Source: Warburgia ugandensis (lineage: Eukaryota; Streptophyta; Magnoliopsida; Canellales; Canellaceae). From it: a stretch of DNA of 64,000 bases. The translations under genes were made by a program, and so were the position numbers. Shown here in pieces: positions 1 to 11,185 of the stretch. The notes beneath the pieces were generated by a model. The model was not told the origin of the DNA, searched no databases, and saw nothing but the letters and a program-made list of their open reading frames with translations. How positions within the stretch are numbered: position 1 is the stretch's first letter; every line of letters begins with the position of its first letter. The stretch covers positions 41,239,217-41,303,216 of the forward strand of contig CP141139.1 in NCBI GenBank assembly GCA_035236585.1. The letters run 5' to 3'.

Positions 1-1836
1 ATCGTCAAAATAACTACTACTTTTAACTTACTTTAAAAGCCTCATGTGTAGTAGAGAGTCGAGAAATGGTCATGTCTTTCAATGACTAATACTTCTAGAG
101 TCATGATGGATTATTGAATAGGGCCAAACTTGAGCATTTGCCCCATGTTGATTGTTGAGTGTTCAATTTTTGTTTAAAAATACCTAAATTTACATATAAT
201 TATATCATTTAACTAATTAATTTGGCAATTTTAAATTAAATATGCATTTTAGCTCTAAATGATTATACAACCATTGATTTGCAAATTTTAATGCTCAAAT
301 GATCAATGGAGCTGATCAGGTTATTAAAGTATGATCAAGATGAATCTAGTTGAATTTTTATGTTGTAAATCTATCACATTGGGAAATGAGTGACTCGGAT
401 CAGATTAGTGGACTAGATTACCATTAAGGATCAAAAAGGAAAGTGGTTTCCTAATTTGGAACCAAATTAAAGAGGAGCCTATATAAGATGGGAAACATAT
501 TGAACCTTGGAAACAAAAAAAATCCTCTCTATTTTTGGTTAGTTTCTTATTGGGGAAATTTCCAAATATTTAGTAAAGGGATGGTCCTTAAAAGGAGGTG
601 AAGTTGAGATATGATGGGCTGGGGAATGATGGGATTCCTCTTTTCTTAATGTAAGAGGATCTTCATTCCTAAAGCTTTGGGAGGAGAAAAACTAAATAGA
701 AGAAGAGTTGCACACAAAAGAAGAAAAGCCCAGGTAGAAAGCTCAGAGAAAAGGACTGAACCCAACTTCTCTCTCCCTCTCACCACTGTATTTGACCTTA
801 GTCTTCAGTGTCTGTTTATTTCCCAGTCATTATTCACCATCATCTTCTTCCTCTAGGTCTCTATGTTTTCCCTTGCACGCAATGTGTTTCTCTCTTTATT
901 TCTCCCTACTTTTTCCCAAATTCCTCTCATTTTTACACTTTTTTAGTGATTTAAGTAAAACCCAAGTCATTTTTTCCCAAAATCCTTCCTTTCCCACCTT
1001 TTTCTCTCTCTGTATTTTCTTCCACCTTTCCATGTGTTTTTTGTGTGCATTTTCTTCCTCTTCTCAGGTAAAAGCAAAAAAAGAAGATTAATTTCAATTT
1101 TTCCCTTTTTTAGTTTTAATTCCAACTGTGTCCAGTTTCGCCTATTCCCTATTTCGTCTTATTCTTATTCTTATTCATGTTCTATGTTATCCAATTTCTA
1201 TTATGCTCTTAGTTAATCTAGAAACTACTCAATCCAAATCCCTATTTGATTAAAGCCTAACCAAATCAATAGTTTTGCTTTAATGAAAAGTATCAATTTA
1301 GTTTTTGACCTTTTTATTGTTAGATTTTTAATTAATTTTTAGGTCTTAATATTAGTACAATTTTTAGTTAATCTAGTAGTTCTAATCTTAAATTTGAAAT
1401 CTATGAAGTCAATTTGAGCCATCCAATCTTGATTTCTTACATCAATCCACATCATCAAATTTTTTGAAGATATGCATAGTTCATCCATTGAATCATTAAT
1501 TAGAGACCTGAGGGATGAATTGATGAAGGTTGATTGACTTAGATGTAGACAGAATTGAAGAATCTTGTTATGATCAAGCTAGGAAAGTAGATTTTAATTG
1601 AGGTTTTGTTTAAATTTCAATCTTTTGAACTTTGAATTGTATACTTTTAATAAATTCTTTATATCTAAGATTCTAGTTCATTTTTATATAATTTTTAAAA
1701 TTTTTGTTAATTTATGGCAAAAGAAATTTGATTTAAACTCCATTTTCTTTAAGTCGAGTCCCCTTTGGATCAACTCGTACATGCACAAGCTATACTACAA
1801 GATCCCATGCAATTGTGAAAAACAATCAACAATTTT
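1..1836 (+). mobile_element. Athila-like Ty3/gypsy LTR, 3' part (start outside window)
   Basis: The stretch ends directly before an Asp-type primer-binding site at 1838, which makes it the 3' portion of a + strand 5' LTR. It is non-coding. A TATA-like box lies at 480-487, followed by a pyrimidine-rich block around 765-1060 of the kind seen in LTR leader regions. The small open frames in the pyrimidine-rich block have no recognisable domain and are read as chance. The left LTR terminus is not in the window, so the full length is unknown. An unrelated repeat in the first few hundred bases cannot be excluded. Confidence 0.45.
480..487 (+). promoter_or_regulatory. TATA-like box of the LTR promoter
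   Basis: The sequence TATATAAG lies in an AT-rich context about 1.35 kb before the LTR end and upstream of a CT-rich leader. Its position fits a Pol II promoter in U3. No transcript evidence is available. Confidence 0.35.
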
Positions 1837-1837
1837 T

Positions 1838-1855
1838 TGGCACCATTGTCTAGGA
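1838..1855 (+). other. Primer-binding site, tRNA-Asp type, degenerate
   Basis: TGGCACCATTGTCTAGGA resembles the tRNA-Asp-type primer-binding site found just downstream of Athila-like 5' LTRs, with a few differences. Two of them (GCGCC to GCACC, CGTT to CATT) are CpG-decay-type changes. It sets the LTR edge at about 1836 and the element orientation as +. Confidence 0.55.
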
Positions 1856-2700
1856 TGCGCAATGGAGTTTACACAAAATTTAATAAAATTTTAAATTTTA
1901 AAAATTTGAGGAATTTTAAGTGCATTTATTCAATTTTTTAGTACATAATGATTCAATTCCTGAAATTTGGCACTCATTGCTATTTTTTTTTTTTTTGCAG
2001 GAAATTGGAAAAAGAGGAATTCAAGGAGGATCTCAATTAGGATTGACAAATTTTTTATTTGGAGTGAATTATAGTGAGGATGAGTTGTATTTTTTATTAA
2101 TCATAATTCATTTAAAGAAGGTTGTAATAATACAAGTCAAGGGTGGAACATTGTAACTTGGAAGTGGAGGTGGAATGTAAATGGTCCCACCCTTGTATGA
2201 GAAGCCTTTATCTAGGACCCCACTATGAGTAGTCCTCATTGCTTATAATCCCTAGATTATGGTTTGTATATTCAGAATAATTTGACATTATTTGGTAGTA
2301 TAATTGCATATAGATAGCATATTTTATATTTGTTGCATTTTAGAGTGTGCATTAGTTTATTATTTTTTATTACATTTTAGTGCATGTTTATTACTTTAAG
2401 ATTATTTATATGTTGATCAAACTATCATGATGTGTGAAAATTAATTGGTAAGGGCACTCAGCCCCACAAGATCAAGGATAGATTTCATTAGTAGTTTCTT
2501 AGCCCACTTAGGATAATCACCATAAGTGCATAGCCCAGCCTTCCAAATTAATTTAAACTTAATTAGAAGAGATCTATAGAGGCTTTCACATGCTTGTATG
2601 ATCCTCTTAGAAGGAGGCGACCCATTGCTACTCCAATAGTTTAACGAACTACACTAGTATTTAAATGACTAGCTCTGATAGCATATTTTATGACTCAGGC
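1856..2700 (+). mobile_element. Athila-like element leader (5' internal region), non-coding
   Basis: This lies downstream of the primer-binding site and has no long ORF. A block at about 2440-2640 (TTAGCCCACTTAGGATAATC and following) is similar to the leader block at 5070-5400 on + and, in reverse complement, to 28560-28960 and 58530-58870. All four occurrences therefore belong to the same broad Athila-like group. gag and pol do not follow, because the leader is interrupted at 2701 by a different repeat. Confidence 0.45.
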
Positions 2701-4940
2701 TGTAATAACCCGAATTTTTGTAAATTGATTAATAAAAATCAATAAAGTTTGAGTTTCAGATATTTTGGGCTGAAATATTAGGGTTATTTAAAATATACTT
2801 TTTATAAAAGTATAATCAAATAATAAGATATGTAAAATTGAAATTAAACTCAGCAAACCCTTCAAAATGACTATAAGCACAACAAATTTCGAATTCAAAT
2901 GAGAAATCCTTAAGTTTTTCAGTTTTTTGGACAAAAGGGGTAAAATAGTAATTTTACCCAAAAATCAAAATATTCCAAAAAAATCAAAATATGAAACATC
3001 AAAATTTAGAATGTACTAAGAAATACAAATCCAACTCCACTAAGTACACTCAAATCCGAGATCATGGGAATAAAACCCAAAGTTTTATGCATAAAGGGCA
3101 AAACAAACTTTTTACACCATGTGGGGGGCCCACATGGGGACCACCACGTCCCCAACAACTAATTTGATCAGCAGCCCATGTGAAACATGGTTCAATAAAG
3201 ATTAGCTAGTCATGGGGAAGAAAAGTTAGGCATGGGAGCATTGAAGACTTTCATGTCATTTTATATTAAAAAAATAACATATTATAATCATGGAAAAAGA
3301 CCCAAAATGCCTATAAATACAACCCCAAAAATCTTCCAAAAATCCTCATAAAATACCCATGAAACTATCTTCAATATGCTTGAAAAATTAGATCTAGAAT
3401 CCCTTTCCAAAACCCCAAAATTTCCAAGAGTTAGATCTCTTTCCAACTTGTTTTTCTTTTTAGATTAGAACAATAGACCTAAATTCAATTAGGCACTCTT
3501 TTCTAGATCTAATTTGATCAATTTCACCGTCCAAAACATCCCGACACATCTATTCTACAAAACCCCCAAAGAAATTTCAATATCCAACGGTTCAAACAAC
3601 GGTATTTGTTAGAAAGGTGGATTTTAGGCTATATCTTCATCAATAAGGTATTTTTTTAAATTGGGCATAGAAATGAGGTTTTCTCTCGAATAAAGTAAGT
3701 GGAAATCCTTTTCATATATGTTTAGTATTTTTTTATGTAACTTTTATTTTACTGTAATTAATTTTGGTAATAAAAAGGTAAAAATAAAGTAAACAACAAA
3801 ACCCTTAATTCATGATGATAGAGTGCTCAGATGAAAAATCTGACTCCACCAATAAATCCAGAATGGTCCAAAATCCCTAGGGTAAAATTTTTAGAAAGAT
3901 CTAAGTAGGTTTGGACCCTCAATTGAGAGAGATTAATTCTGGTGGGCCTAGATCAGAGCTGGACCCTAGGAACGGCTGAAAACTTCAATTTAAGATTGTG
4001 GAGTCATATGAACTCCAAATTGAGATCCGAAAGAAGCTATGGAAAGCTTGTAATGTCTAGTTTCTAATGAATTCATAATATTTCTAAAATTTATTTCTAT
4101 ATTTTTCTGTATTTTGGAAATAAGTGTCCAATTTCTAAGATCTTCAAGATCTGAGGTGATCAGATCTTGGAAATTTATTTTAGTGATGATATAATAATGT
4201 AATAAAGTAATATCTATGGTTAATTTGGACATATCTTGGATAAAATAGGGGATCTACCCTTTATGGTAGAAAAACCCTAAAATAAAAATAAAAAAATACA
4301 AAGGGACCCACTTGATCAATGAGATCAAGTATGATCAGATCCTTGGGATGGATTAAAGGGATGATATTTTGATGGAATCCAGTTAGATCATGGAGGAAAT
4401 GTGACAAAATCAAGTGGATATGATTTTTGGATCTTAATGGATTAAAAGCCCTAAAGGTAATTAAAACCCTTAATCTAAAGGAAAACACCTAAGATCTAAT
4501 GGTTGGATCATATTTAAAGGTTTATAATAATCTTAATAAAATTATTTTAATTGTCTTTTATTGGATATAGAAGTGTAAATGTGATTTATGTTTTAAGTTT
4601 TAATTGTCTTTTATTGGATATAGAAGTGTAAATGTGATTTATGTTCTAAGTTAGAAAGCATGATAGTGTAATCTTTAAATTTTAGTATGATATGCCCTAA
4701 ATGAGTAATTTTTTAGTAGATTTGATTATCTTAGGATCATGTTAGTGTAAATTAGGATTTAAACATGATTTCATTATGATAGAAGATGTGTTTCATAACT
4801 TAGGATCATGTTAGTTTTATTTCACTAGCTTAAGTTATATTCACAGGAAGAATGTTAGTATATAGTTGTTAAACTTATATTTGATTTATGCTTTCAAGTT
4901 GATGATTTACTTGTTGTCAAATTTTATTCAATTGTTAAGA
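2701..4940 (+). mobile_element. Probable chromovirus-type LTR start or fragment
   Basis: It starts with TGTAATAACCCGAATTT, the kind of TGTAA-ACCC terminus typical of Tekay/Del-type plant LTRs and similar to the family B LTR start at 36687. The body is non-coding. No matching right-hand end was found, because another Athila-like leader begins near 4950. It could be a truncated solo LTR, or the far 5' part of a long LTR that resumes further right. Small minus-strand frames around 3990-4490 show no domain. Confidence 0.4.
4545..4650. repeat. Tandem duplication, 53 bp x 2
   Basis: Two adjacent nearly identical 53 bp copies share ATTGTCTTTTATTGGATATA and the following bases, offset by 53 positions. 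It is a local slippage or unequal-exchange duplication inside the LTR-like sequence. Confidence 0.85.
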
Positions 4941-4949
4941 TACAAGGAG

Positions 4950-5440
4950 CATAAATCACCAAAAATGTAAACTAATGAAATATAGAAATTCATGGACAAC
5001 TAAGATGAATGAATGATTTTGACTTAATAAGGGCTATAGTTAGTAGGACAATATAAGGAATGATTTATCATTTCCTTGGCCCAAAGTAGGAAAATAATCA
5101 ACATCCATGGATGACATCGTGCATATCCATGGAAATTAATTAAAATCAATTAGAGAAGGGACTTAAGGTAAAGAGCTCATAAGAACCTTGTCAAAGGTTG
5201 AGCTAGTACCACTCCAGTGGACTCTGAACATTGTGGTTATAGGGGGTATACAAGAGCTAAGTGCTTTTCCCTCACCTCCCATTGATGTAAGAGAGGTCTA
5301 AACGCTTCCTTACATGAGGGTTGTATTAACCACTTTTTGAGCAGACTTTAATTGGTAAGTACTGGTCATCCTGAAATAAGGAGGAGTTGTCTAGTGATAG
5401 GAAGAAATAAATTATCTTCAACCAAGTAAGACACTAACTG
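4950..5440 (+). mobile_element. Athila-like leader fragment, second copy
   Basis: Read on +, this is collinear with the reverse complement of 28560-28960. Shared landmarks include the AATCAACATCCATG block, the GAGCTCATAAGA block and the TTGTATTAACCA block in the same order and spacing. It is therefore a leader segment of the same family as the - strand element at 24239-31834, in the opposite orientation. Its own primer-binding site and LTR were not found. Confidence 0.6.
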
Positions 5441-5444
5441 GTTG

Positions 5445-5464
5445 AATAATAATAATAATAATAA
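5445..5464. repeat. (AAT)n microsatellite
   Basis: About seven AAT units immediately follow the Athila-like leader fragment. Confidence 0.9.
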
Positions 5465-6903
5465 GAGCATAAAAGGTTAGTAAATTACATAACCCTAATA
5501 AAAACAGTAAGTAAGATAAGGACGATCAAATAAGATCCATTAGATCTTGGATGATCAAGAACAATAAGTTATTAGTGACATGATACATACAAGTTGGCCT
5601 CATGTAACTAGTTCTCTATGCCTTAATTTTTCTTAAGTAACTAGCATTAGTCTTCATGCCAAATCACCTAAGCCTTAGTAATATAACATCTCTATGACAC
5701 TGAATAGAAGTTAGGTGAACACCTAATTGTACCTCAAGTACAAATTTGAGTTAATTATCACTAATAACCTGAGGATTGGACTACTTGAAAGATAGTGTTA
5801 TACATGATAAACAAATAACTAGCACTATAGGACTATTAAATGAAGGTGGAATAATAAATCTATCAAGACAATATAAGTGTTATAAGGCTTATAGTGAAAA
5901 TAAAGATACACATTGTTAAAAAAGGCAATCTAGTCCATAAAAATCATAAATAAGACCAACACCATTAAAGACGACATAATTAAGCCAAAAATATGATTAA
6001 GAAAATAACTTATGCTATTAAACACAAGATATCAATGTATAACACTTTATCACACTCCTCATTTGGAGTTTCCCATGATTTGGAGCGATTTGTTCATGAA
6101 TTTGGAAAGGGCTGAAGACATTATTTTTATCAACTCTTGGAAAGCACCACAAGTATGGTGGTGAGCCATGACATGTGGATTTTTCTAAGCCACAAGTTGT
6201 TTGGTTTCATTAATGCTTCTAACAAGCACTATATGAGTGGCTGTAAGTCTTGATGGATGCTGATTTGTTGATGCATAGGTAGGCGTTCTACTAGTAGCTG
6301 TAAGTCCTTGAGGATATGGATTTCATTGATGTTTTGGGCAGTCACTCATGAAGTGTCCAAAGTCCCAAATCGCTTAGCAGCTGCACTAAGTTTGTGTGTC
6401 GTAAGTCTTGGAAACCCTATGCTAATGGGTAGTAGGTGTAACTTGTCATGGGGGAGTGCTTTGAGTTGTAGCTGGGTAGCCCTCATGAGGTGTGGTGAGT
6501 TTTTGACCATGCAGTATGCAGGTGCCCATGTGGAGGTCGCATTAGTTGTTGTTGGGTAACAAAAGGGCCCCACAAGCATAGGTATCTGTGTGCTTTTAGC
6601 ATGTTGGGCATGCCTGTCATTCTTAAGAGTTGAGATCATTGGACCCTGATGGTCCCTAGCAATAGGATAATATACCACTATGATATGGAGCAATCAGTTT
6701 TCCAAGATGATGTGGGCATGGATTTGTGCATTGCTGATTGAGGGCTATGCACATTAGTGTGGCATCATTTGTTTTGTGCACTCTGATTTGACAAACTACT
6801 CGCATTCTTCTCAAAGTTGTGGACAATTTGAGATTCACTAATTTTTCTTTGTGGATCTTTCTTTTATATGTCTTGATTTCTCACTTTTCATAAATGATGT
6901 CCT

Positions 6904-6936
<33 letters not shown>

Positions 6937-6982
6937 TAAATAGTTACACCTATATGTATGCTATTGTATGCATTGTAGCATG
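5465..6982. other. Unassigned repeat-like DNA, no gene recognised
   Basis: There is no coding region I can support. Around 6230-6420 a loosely repeated phrase resembling TGTAAGTCTTGATGGATG occurs two or three times. Overlapping frames of 83 and 115 codons on opposite strands (6308-6559 on +, 6346-6693 on -) carry no recognisable domain. A (TG)n run follows at 6904-6932. This is probably internal retrotransposon DNA that is too diverged to place. Confidence 0.4.
6904..6932. repeat. (TG)n microsatellite
   Basis: About 14 TG dinucleotides with no interruption. Confidence 0.95.
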
Positions 6983-7498
6983 TATTTGTTTTCACCCTAC
7001 TATGAGTTGCTAGTTTTGCTCATCCCTACAACCAAAATTTTAGGTGATACACTAGGTAGCTCAAGCAGGAGAGACTCAGGGAAGGGGAAATACATAGATC
7101 AGTTTAGATGTGTGGAGAATATGCTTTTAGCGTAGTTTCTTTTGATAGAATCCATGTATACAATTCCATTTTCATACTGTATATAATTAATTTTCTATTG
7201 CCACATGAGATGATAGTTAATATGGACTGTACTAGTTCATCAAATGGCTTATGTGACTTTACTTGTGACTGTATGGATGATCCTATGGTATGTATCTCTA
7301 ACCATTCTTAGGTTAGAAGATCATTATTTTACATGTATGTGTATGTTTTGCAACAACACTTGGAGAGAAGTTGGTGAATTTCTCAAAATTACATATATAT
7401 ATATATATTATCACTTTGAACATGTTTTCTAAAATAAGGAAATTTCAATTGCCTTCCAACGTAAAATCGATAAATGCTTGAAATACCTGGATGTTACA
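6983..7498 (+). mobile_element. 3' end of family A LTR (5' LTR of copy 1)
   Basis: This aligns collinearly with the 3' ends of the complete family A LTRs at 10690-11185 and 14240-14722. Shared landmarks are the AAAATTTTAGGTGATACAC block, the GAATATGCTTTTAG block, the GTACTAGTT block and the terminal TTACA. Left of about 6983 the similarity to the other LTRs disappears, so this LTR is either truncated or recombinant with the unassigned sequence upstream. It abuts the primer-binding site of internal region 1. Confidence 0.7.
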
Positions 7499-7502
7499 GA
7501 TT

Positions 7503-7515
7503 TTTGTATCAAAGC
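7503..7515 (+). other. Primer-binding site, initiator-Met type, degenerate
   Basis: TTTGTATCAAAGC sits directly after the LTR end. It matches the initiator tRNA-Met-type site (TTGGTATCAGAGC) at 11 of 13 positions. The equivalent site after the LTR at 14722 is better preserved. Confidence 0.65.
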
Positions 7516-7653
7516 ATATGTCATATTAATAACAATTAAAGTCATTAAGAGTCAATGTGTCACCACTTAGGAGGGTTAAGTCCTACACTTAGGTAGAGAT
7601 CTTAATTATAACTATTAGAAAAGAAATCTTATTAGAACCTCTGTTATTTTCAA

Positions 7654-9143
7654 ATGCCTCCAAGGATATGTAGGGTTGGCTGGCCATCACCACTAGATAT
7701 GCAAGTGGCAGATGGGATTGAGGGTAGTGGTAGAGCCTTGGACAACCTAGCAGATGTAGTCATCAATCTCGTACTCCAAAGGATGACACAGAGGCTACAA
7801 ACCTTAGCTGGCACACTAGGAGTAGATGGGGTAGTATATTCAGAGGGAGAGGGATGTCCCCTAGTGGACAACCTCCTCGAGAGATTTGGGAGGATTGCTC
7901 CTATGCTTTCCTATAAAGATGAACTAGAGTCAGTAGGTACTTGGATTTTCGATATAGAGAGGACATTTGAGGTGATGACAATGCAGGAGTATTGTCAAGT
8001 TGCAGTAGCTACATTTTTTCTCAAAGGCGATGCAGTGCAGTGGTCGCTGACTATTACAAGGAGTTTGTTTAAGGAGGCCAACATGATTACTTGGGAAGAC
8101 TTTAAGGTCATCTTCACATATAGATTTCTTCCTTCCCATCTTTAGGAGAAGATGCAATTAGACTTTATGAGACTCGTACAGGGCACGTGAATAGTGGGAC
8201 AGTGTGCAGAGTTCCCTCGTTTATGCAGCTTCGTGCAAGATGATTGTTCTTTAAAATTGAGGGTGGTTGAGAAGCTTGTGCAAGGGCTAAACTTTGATCT
8301 GAACTGTCATATCTTAACTTCATAGTACACTACTGTAGCACAGGGTGTGGAGTTGGATTCCATATTAGAGTGAGAGTTGAGGGACTGCAGTAGTGATTGG
8401 GGCAAATGTGGAGGACCTAGACCAGCTTCAGGAGAGGCTAAGAGGAGGAGGATTGCCCCTCAGAGGACAAATGCATGGCCTATCCAACCAACAGTAAGTC
8501 ATGCCATGGGTAGAGACAGTGACTAGGGAGTGTGTTAGAGATGTTGGTGTCATCATCTAGCTCAACCACGTTTAGGACTAGGTCAATGTTTTACTTGTGG
8601 TCAGTAGGGCCACATGACGTGAGATTGTGCTAGAGCAGGTACAAAGGGACAGCCTCAGTGAGATTAGGGACAACACCAAGTACCTTGCTATGACTAGGTG
8701 CCTAGGAGTCAGGGATGAGTGTTGGCTCTTACTACCAACCAGGCTCACATGTTTAGTGTTCACTCTTACAACTAACCAAGATCACCAATTCTTTCATTTG
8801 ACATAGTTTTTATTGGAAGATAGCATATTGGTTGTGGAACTAATGATAGTGCAAGAGTTTGTTCAAGAAGTATTGATTATAGTCTTTAGAGAGAAATTTA
8901 GTTCAAACCTGATTGTTTTTGTTATCATAGATTTGATATTATATTAAGCATAGACTAGTTGATTGAGCATGGAGCAATAGTCAACTTTAGGAATAAAGCA
9001 GATTGCACTATACACTGTGAGATGAGATTTGGGGTAGCATTGGCAAACTTGCTTATAGCTTAGGAGGGATATGAGGCAGTGTCTCCTGAAGTTGCTTTGA
9101 CCTTTCCTTCATATGTATGCAATTTCTGGGACGAATTTTTTAT
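7654..9143 (+). pseudogene. gag: Family A gag with zinc knuckle and protease remnant (copy 1)
   Basis: An open frame of 163 codons (7654-8145) encodes the N-terminal part of a chromovirus-type Gag. It holds a Retrotrans_gag-like core with AVATFFLKGDAVQW (about residues 118-131) and a WEDFKVIFTYRFLPSH segment at the end. It stops at a TAG, but the same protein continues with several stops to about 8640. There a CX2CX4HX4C zinc knuckle (CFTCGQ-stop-GHMT-stop-DC) is readable near 8590. Beyond it, at about 8930-9010, FDIILSIDWLIEHGAIV resembles the C-terminal part of a Tekay/Del protease. No RT, RNase H or integrase is present before the PPT at 9144. It would package element RNA if intact. Here it is inactive, and the pol deletion is shared with copies 2 and 3. 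Confidence 0.8.
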
Positions 9144-9156
9144 AAGGGGAAAAGAG
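9144..9156 (+). other. Polypurine tract of family A internal region 1
   Basis: AAGGGGAAAAGAG stands immediately before the LTR start TGTCATACC. It is preceded by GGGACGAATTTTTTATA, the stereotyped 3' end of Tekay/Del-type internal regions. It would prime plus-strand DNA synthesis. The same arrangement, with AAGGGGGAAAGAG, recurs at unit boundaries of the array at 16334-24238. Confidence 0.75.
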
Positions 9157-11185
9157 TGTCATACCTCTAAATACATAATTTTGATAAGTAAATCCATACA
9201 TTTTCAAAGAAATAGGGTAATTCTTTTATTTACTAAGTGTATGTTTTAAGGGTAAGGGAGAAAAATTGAATGAGAATATTGAGAAATTAGATTAGGATAA
9301 CCTCTTGGAGTTGATTATTAAGCTATTTTGGATGTTTAGAAATAAAATTTTCAAGGAAAAGGAGGAATTAAAAAATTACACATAGATAGTAGTAAGTAAC
9401 CTTTCAAAGGAAAAATGGAAACTAAAAGATAAATTGATGTTAGATTGAGGAACTAGAAAAATTAATAATAGGTCAAGGTGCCATCCTAAACTCCACCCAA
9501 AGCCCTTAGTGAAACTTCAATTAATTAGTAAGGAATTAAAAAATAGGTAAATTGTTATGCTAGGTACAATTGTAAGATATACCATGAACTGGATATAATT
9601 AAATAAAGCTAGTTAAATAAGTGGTTATAATTGAAAATACACTTAAGTGGATCAATCCAATGGGATTTAATTTGGACCATCCATGTTGGGGGGCACTAGC
9701 CAAAGGCAGCTGTCTCCCCACGTGTCTTTCATTTCACACATGCATAAAATAAAACCATAGTATAAAATGAAGACAAACATAGGCCAAAGAATTTTTTAGC
9801 CATTAATGAACTAGTGAGGGAGAGGAAAGAATATTCTAGGAAGAAAAAGACAAATTTGGAATGAAGAAGTGAGCATGAAAAGGGGGCGAAAGTCTAAGAA
9901 ATGAAATTGAATCTATAGATAGGAAGCTAGTGAAGGAGAAAAAAGCTGGATTGTGGAACAACTTCTCCACAAGGTGAAGTTTCAGCTAGCATGAACCAGT
10001 GAGCTTGCACACGTGGGAACAAATGTGGATCCAACCATGCAATGCACAATTATAGGTAGGGGATTTGAGTAGGATGATTTACTAATAGGAGCATGGATTA
10101 GCCAAATTTAGTGGTTTTCATGTTTAGATGTGCAAGTTACTGGTATCCTCTATGTTGAACCCGTAACTTGAAAAGAAACAATTTTCAACTTCGATTGATT
10201 ATTTAAAATGCCATAAATTATAATCATTTTTTCTTGCTTAATCATCCTATTTGTTTCTATTATATGGATTCCTAATTTATAGCTGAATTTTTGTTGGATT
10301 TAGCAAGTTTTTGTGCTAATTTAACCAGGCTCTATTTTGTACTGAATTTTTGGTTCATGGTGAATAGGACATGTTTATCATGCTAGCCACCCACTTAAAT
10401 CTCCATATTTCAAAAAGGTGTATCTAAGTTTTCTTCCTTGTTTTATGAACTTGTTATTGACACATTCAATTTGATAAATTGTAATAATTTCATATAGTTT
10501 TTGTGGGACAGTGAGAATAGGGATTGGGTGCGCCCTATTTTTCTTGAACAAGCAAAAAAGGTGCACCCAATCCCAAGCCTATAACTTCAGATTCAAACCA
10601 AATTGAGATAATGTAAAAGGTGGGTTTTTTAGAACACACAACCAACTTCAAATGGGGAACAATATCACTCATTGATTCATAGTGTATGCATAATATGAGC
10701 TATTGTTCTTGCTCACCTCTTACAACTAAAATTTCAGGTGATACACCATGTAGCTCGACTGCAAGAGACACAAGAAAGCCAAAAGTACCTGCATCAATTT
10801 AGATATTAGGAGAATATGCTTTTATAGTAGTTTCTTTTAATAGAATCCATGTGTATGATTCCATTTTGGTATCATATATAATTAAATTTCTACTGATGCA
10901 TGGGATGGCTATTAATATGGACTGTACTAGTTAATTGAATGGCTTGTGTGAATTTACTTGTGATAGTATGGATGATCCTATAACATGTATCTCTAACTGT
11001 TCTTAGGTTAGAAGATTATTATTTTACATACATGTGGATTTTTTTCTCAACTCCCAAAAAGAAGTTGGTGAAATTTTTAAAATTATATATACATTATCAC
11101 CTTGATCATGTTTTCTAGAATGAGGAAATTTTCATGGATTTCCAACGTAAAATTGACAAAAGATTGAAAATTCCTAAATGTTATT
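9157..11185 (+). mobile_element. Family A LTR 1, complete (about 2.03 kb)
   Basis: It starts TGTCATACC after a PPT and ends before a primer-binding-like TAGTATCAGTGC at 11191. It is the shared LTR between internal regions 1 and 2. It carries a purine-rich block near 9820-9950 and two CACGTG cores (9719-9724 and 10010-10015). The first ~910 bp of this LTR is what became the tandem unit further right. Its far 3' part contains the GGTGATACACC block shared with 6983-7498. Confidence 0.85.

Noticed and set aside
792..1216. Overlapping frames of 99 and 60 codons rich in Ser, Phe and Leu
   Set aside because: They come from a pyrimidine-rich LTR leader, overlap in different frames and have no domain.
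6308..6838. Open frames on both strands (83, 115 and 60 codons)
   Set aside because: They overlap on opposite strands, resemble no family I know and lie in repeat-like DNA; no start context or exon structure supports a host gene.
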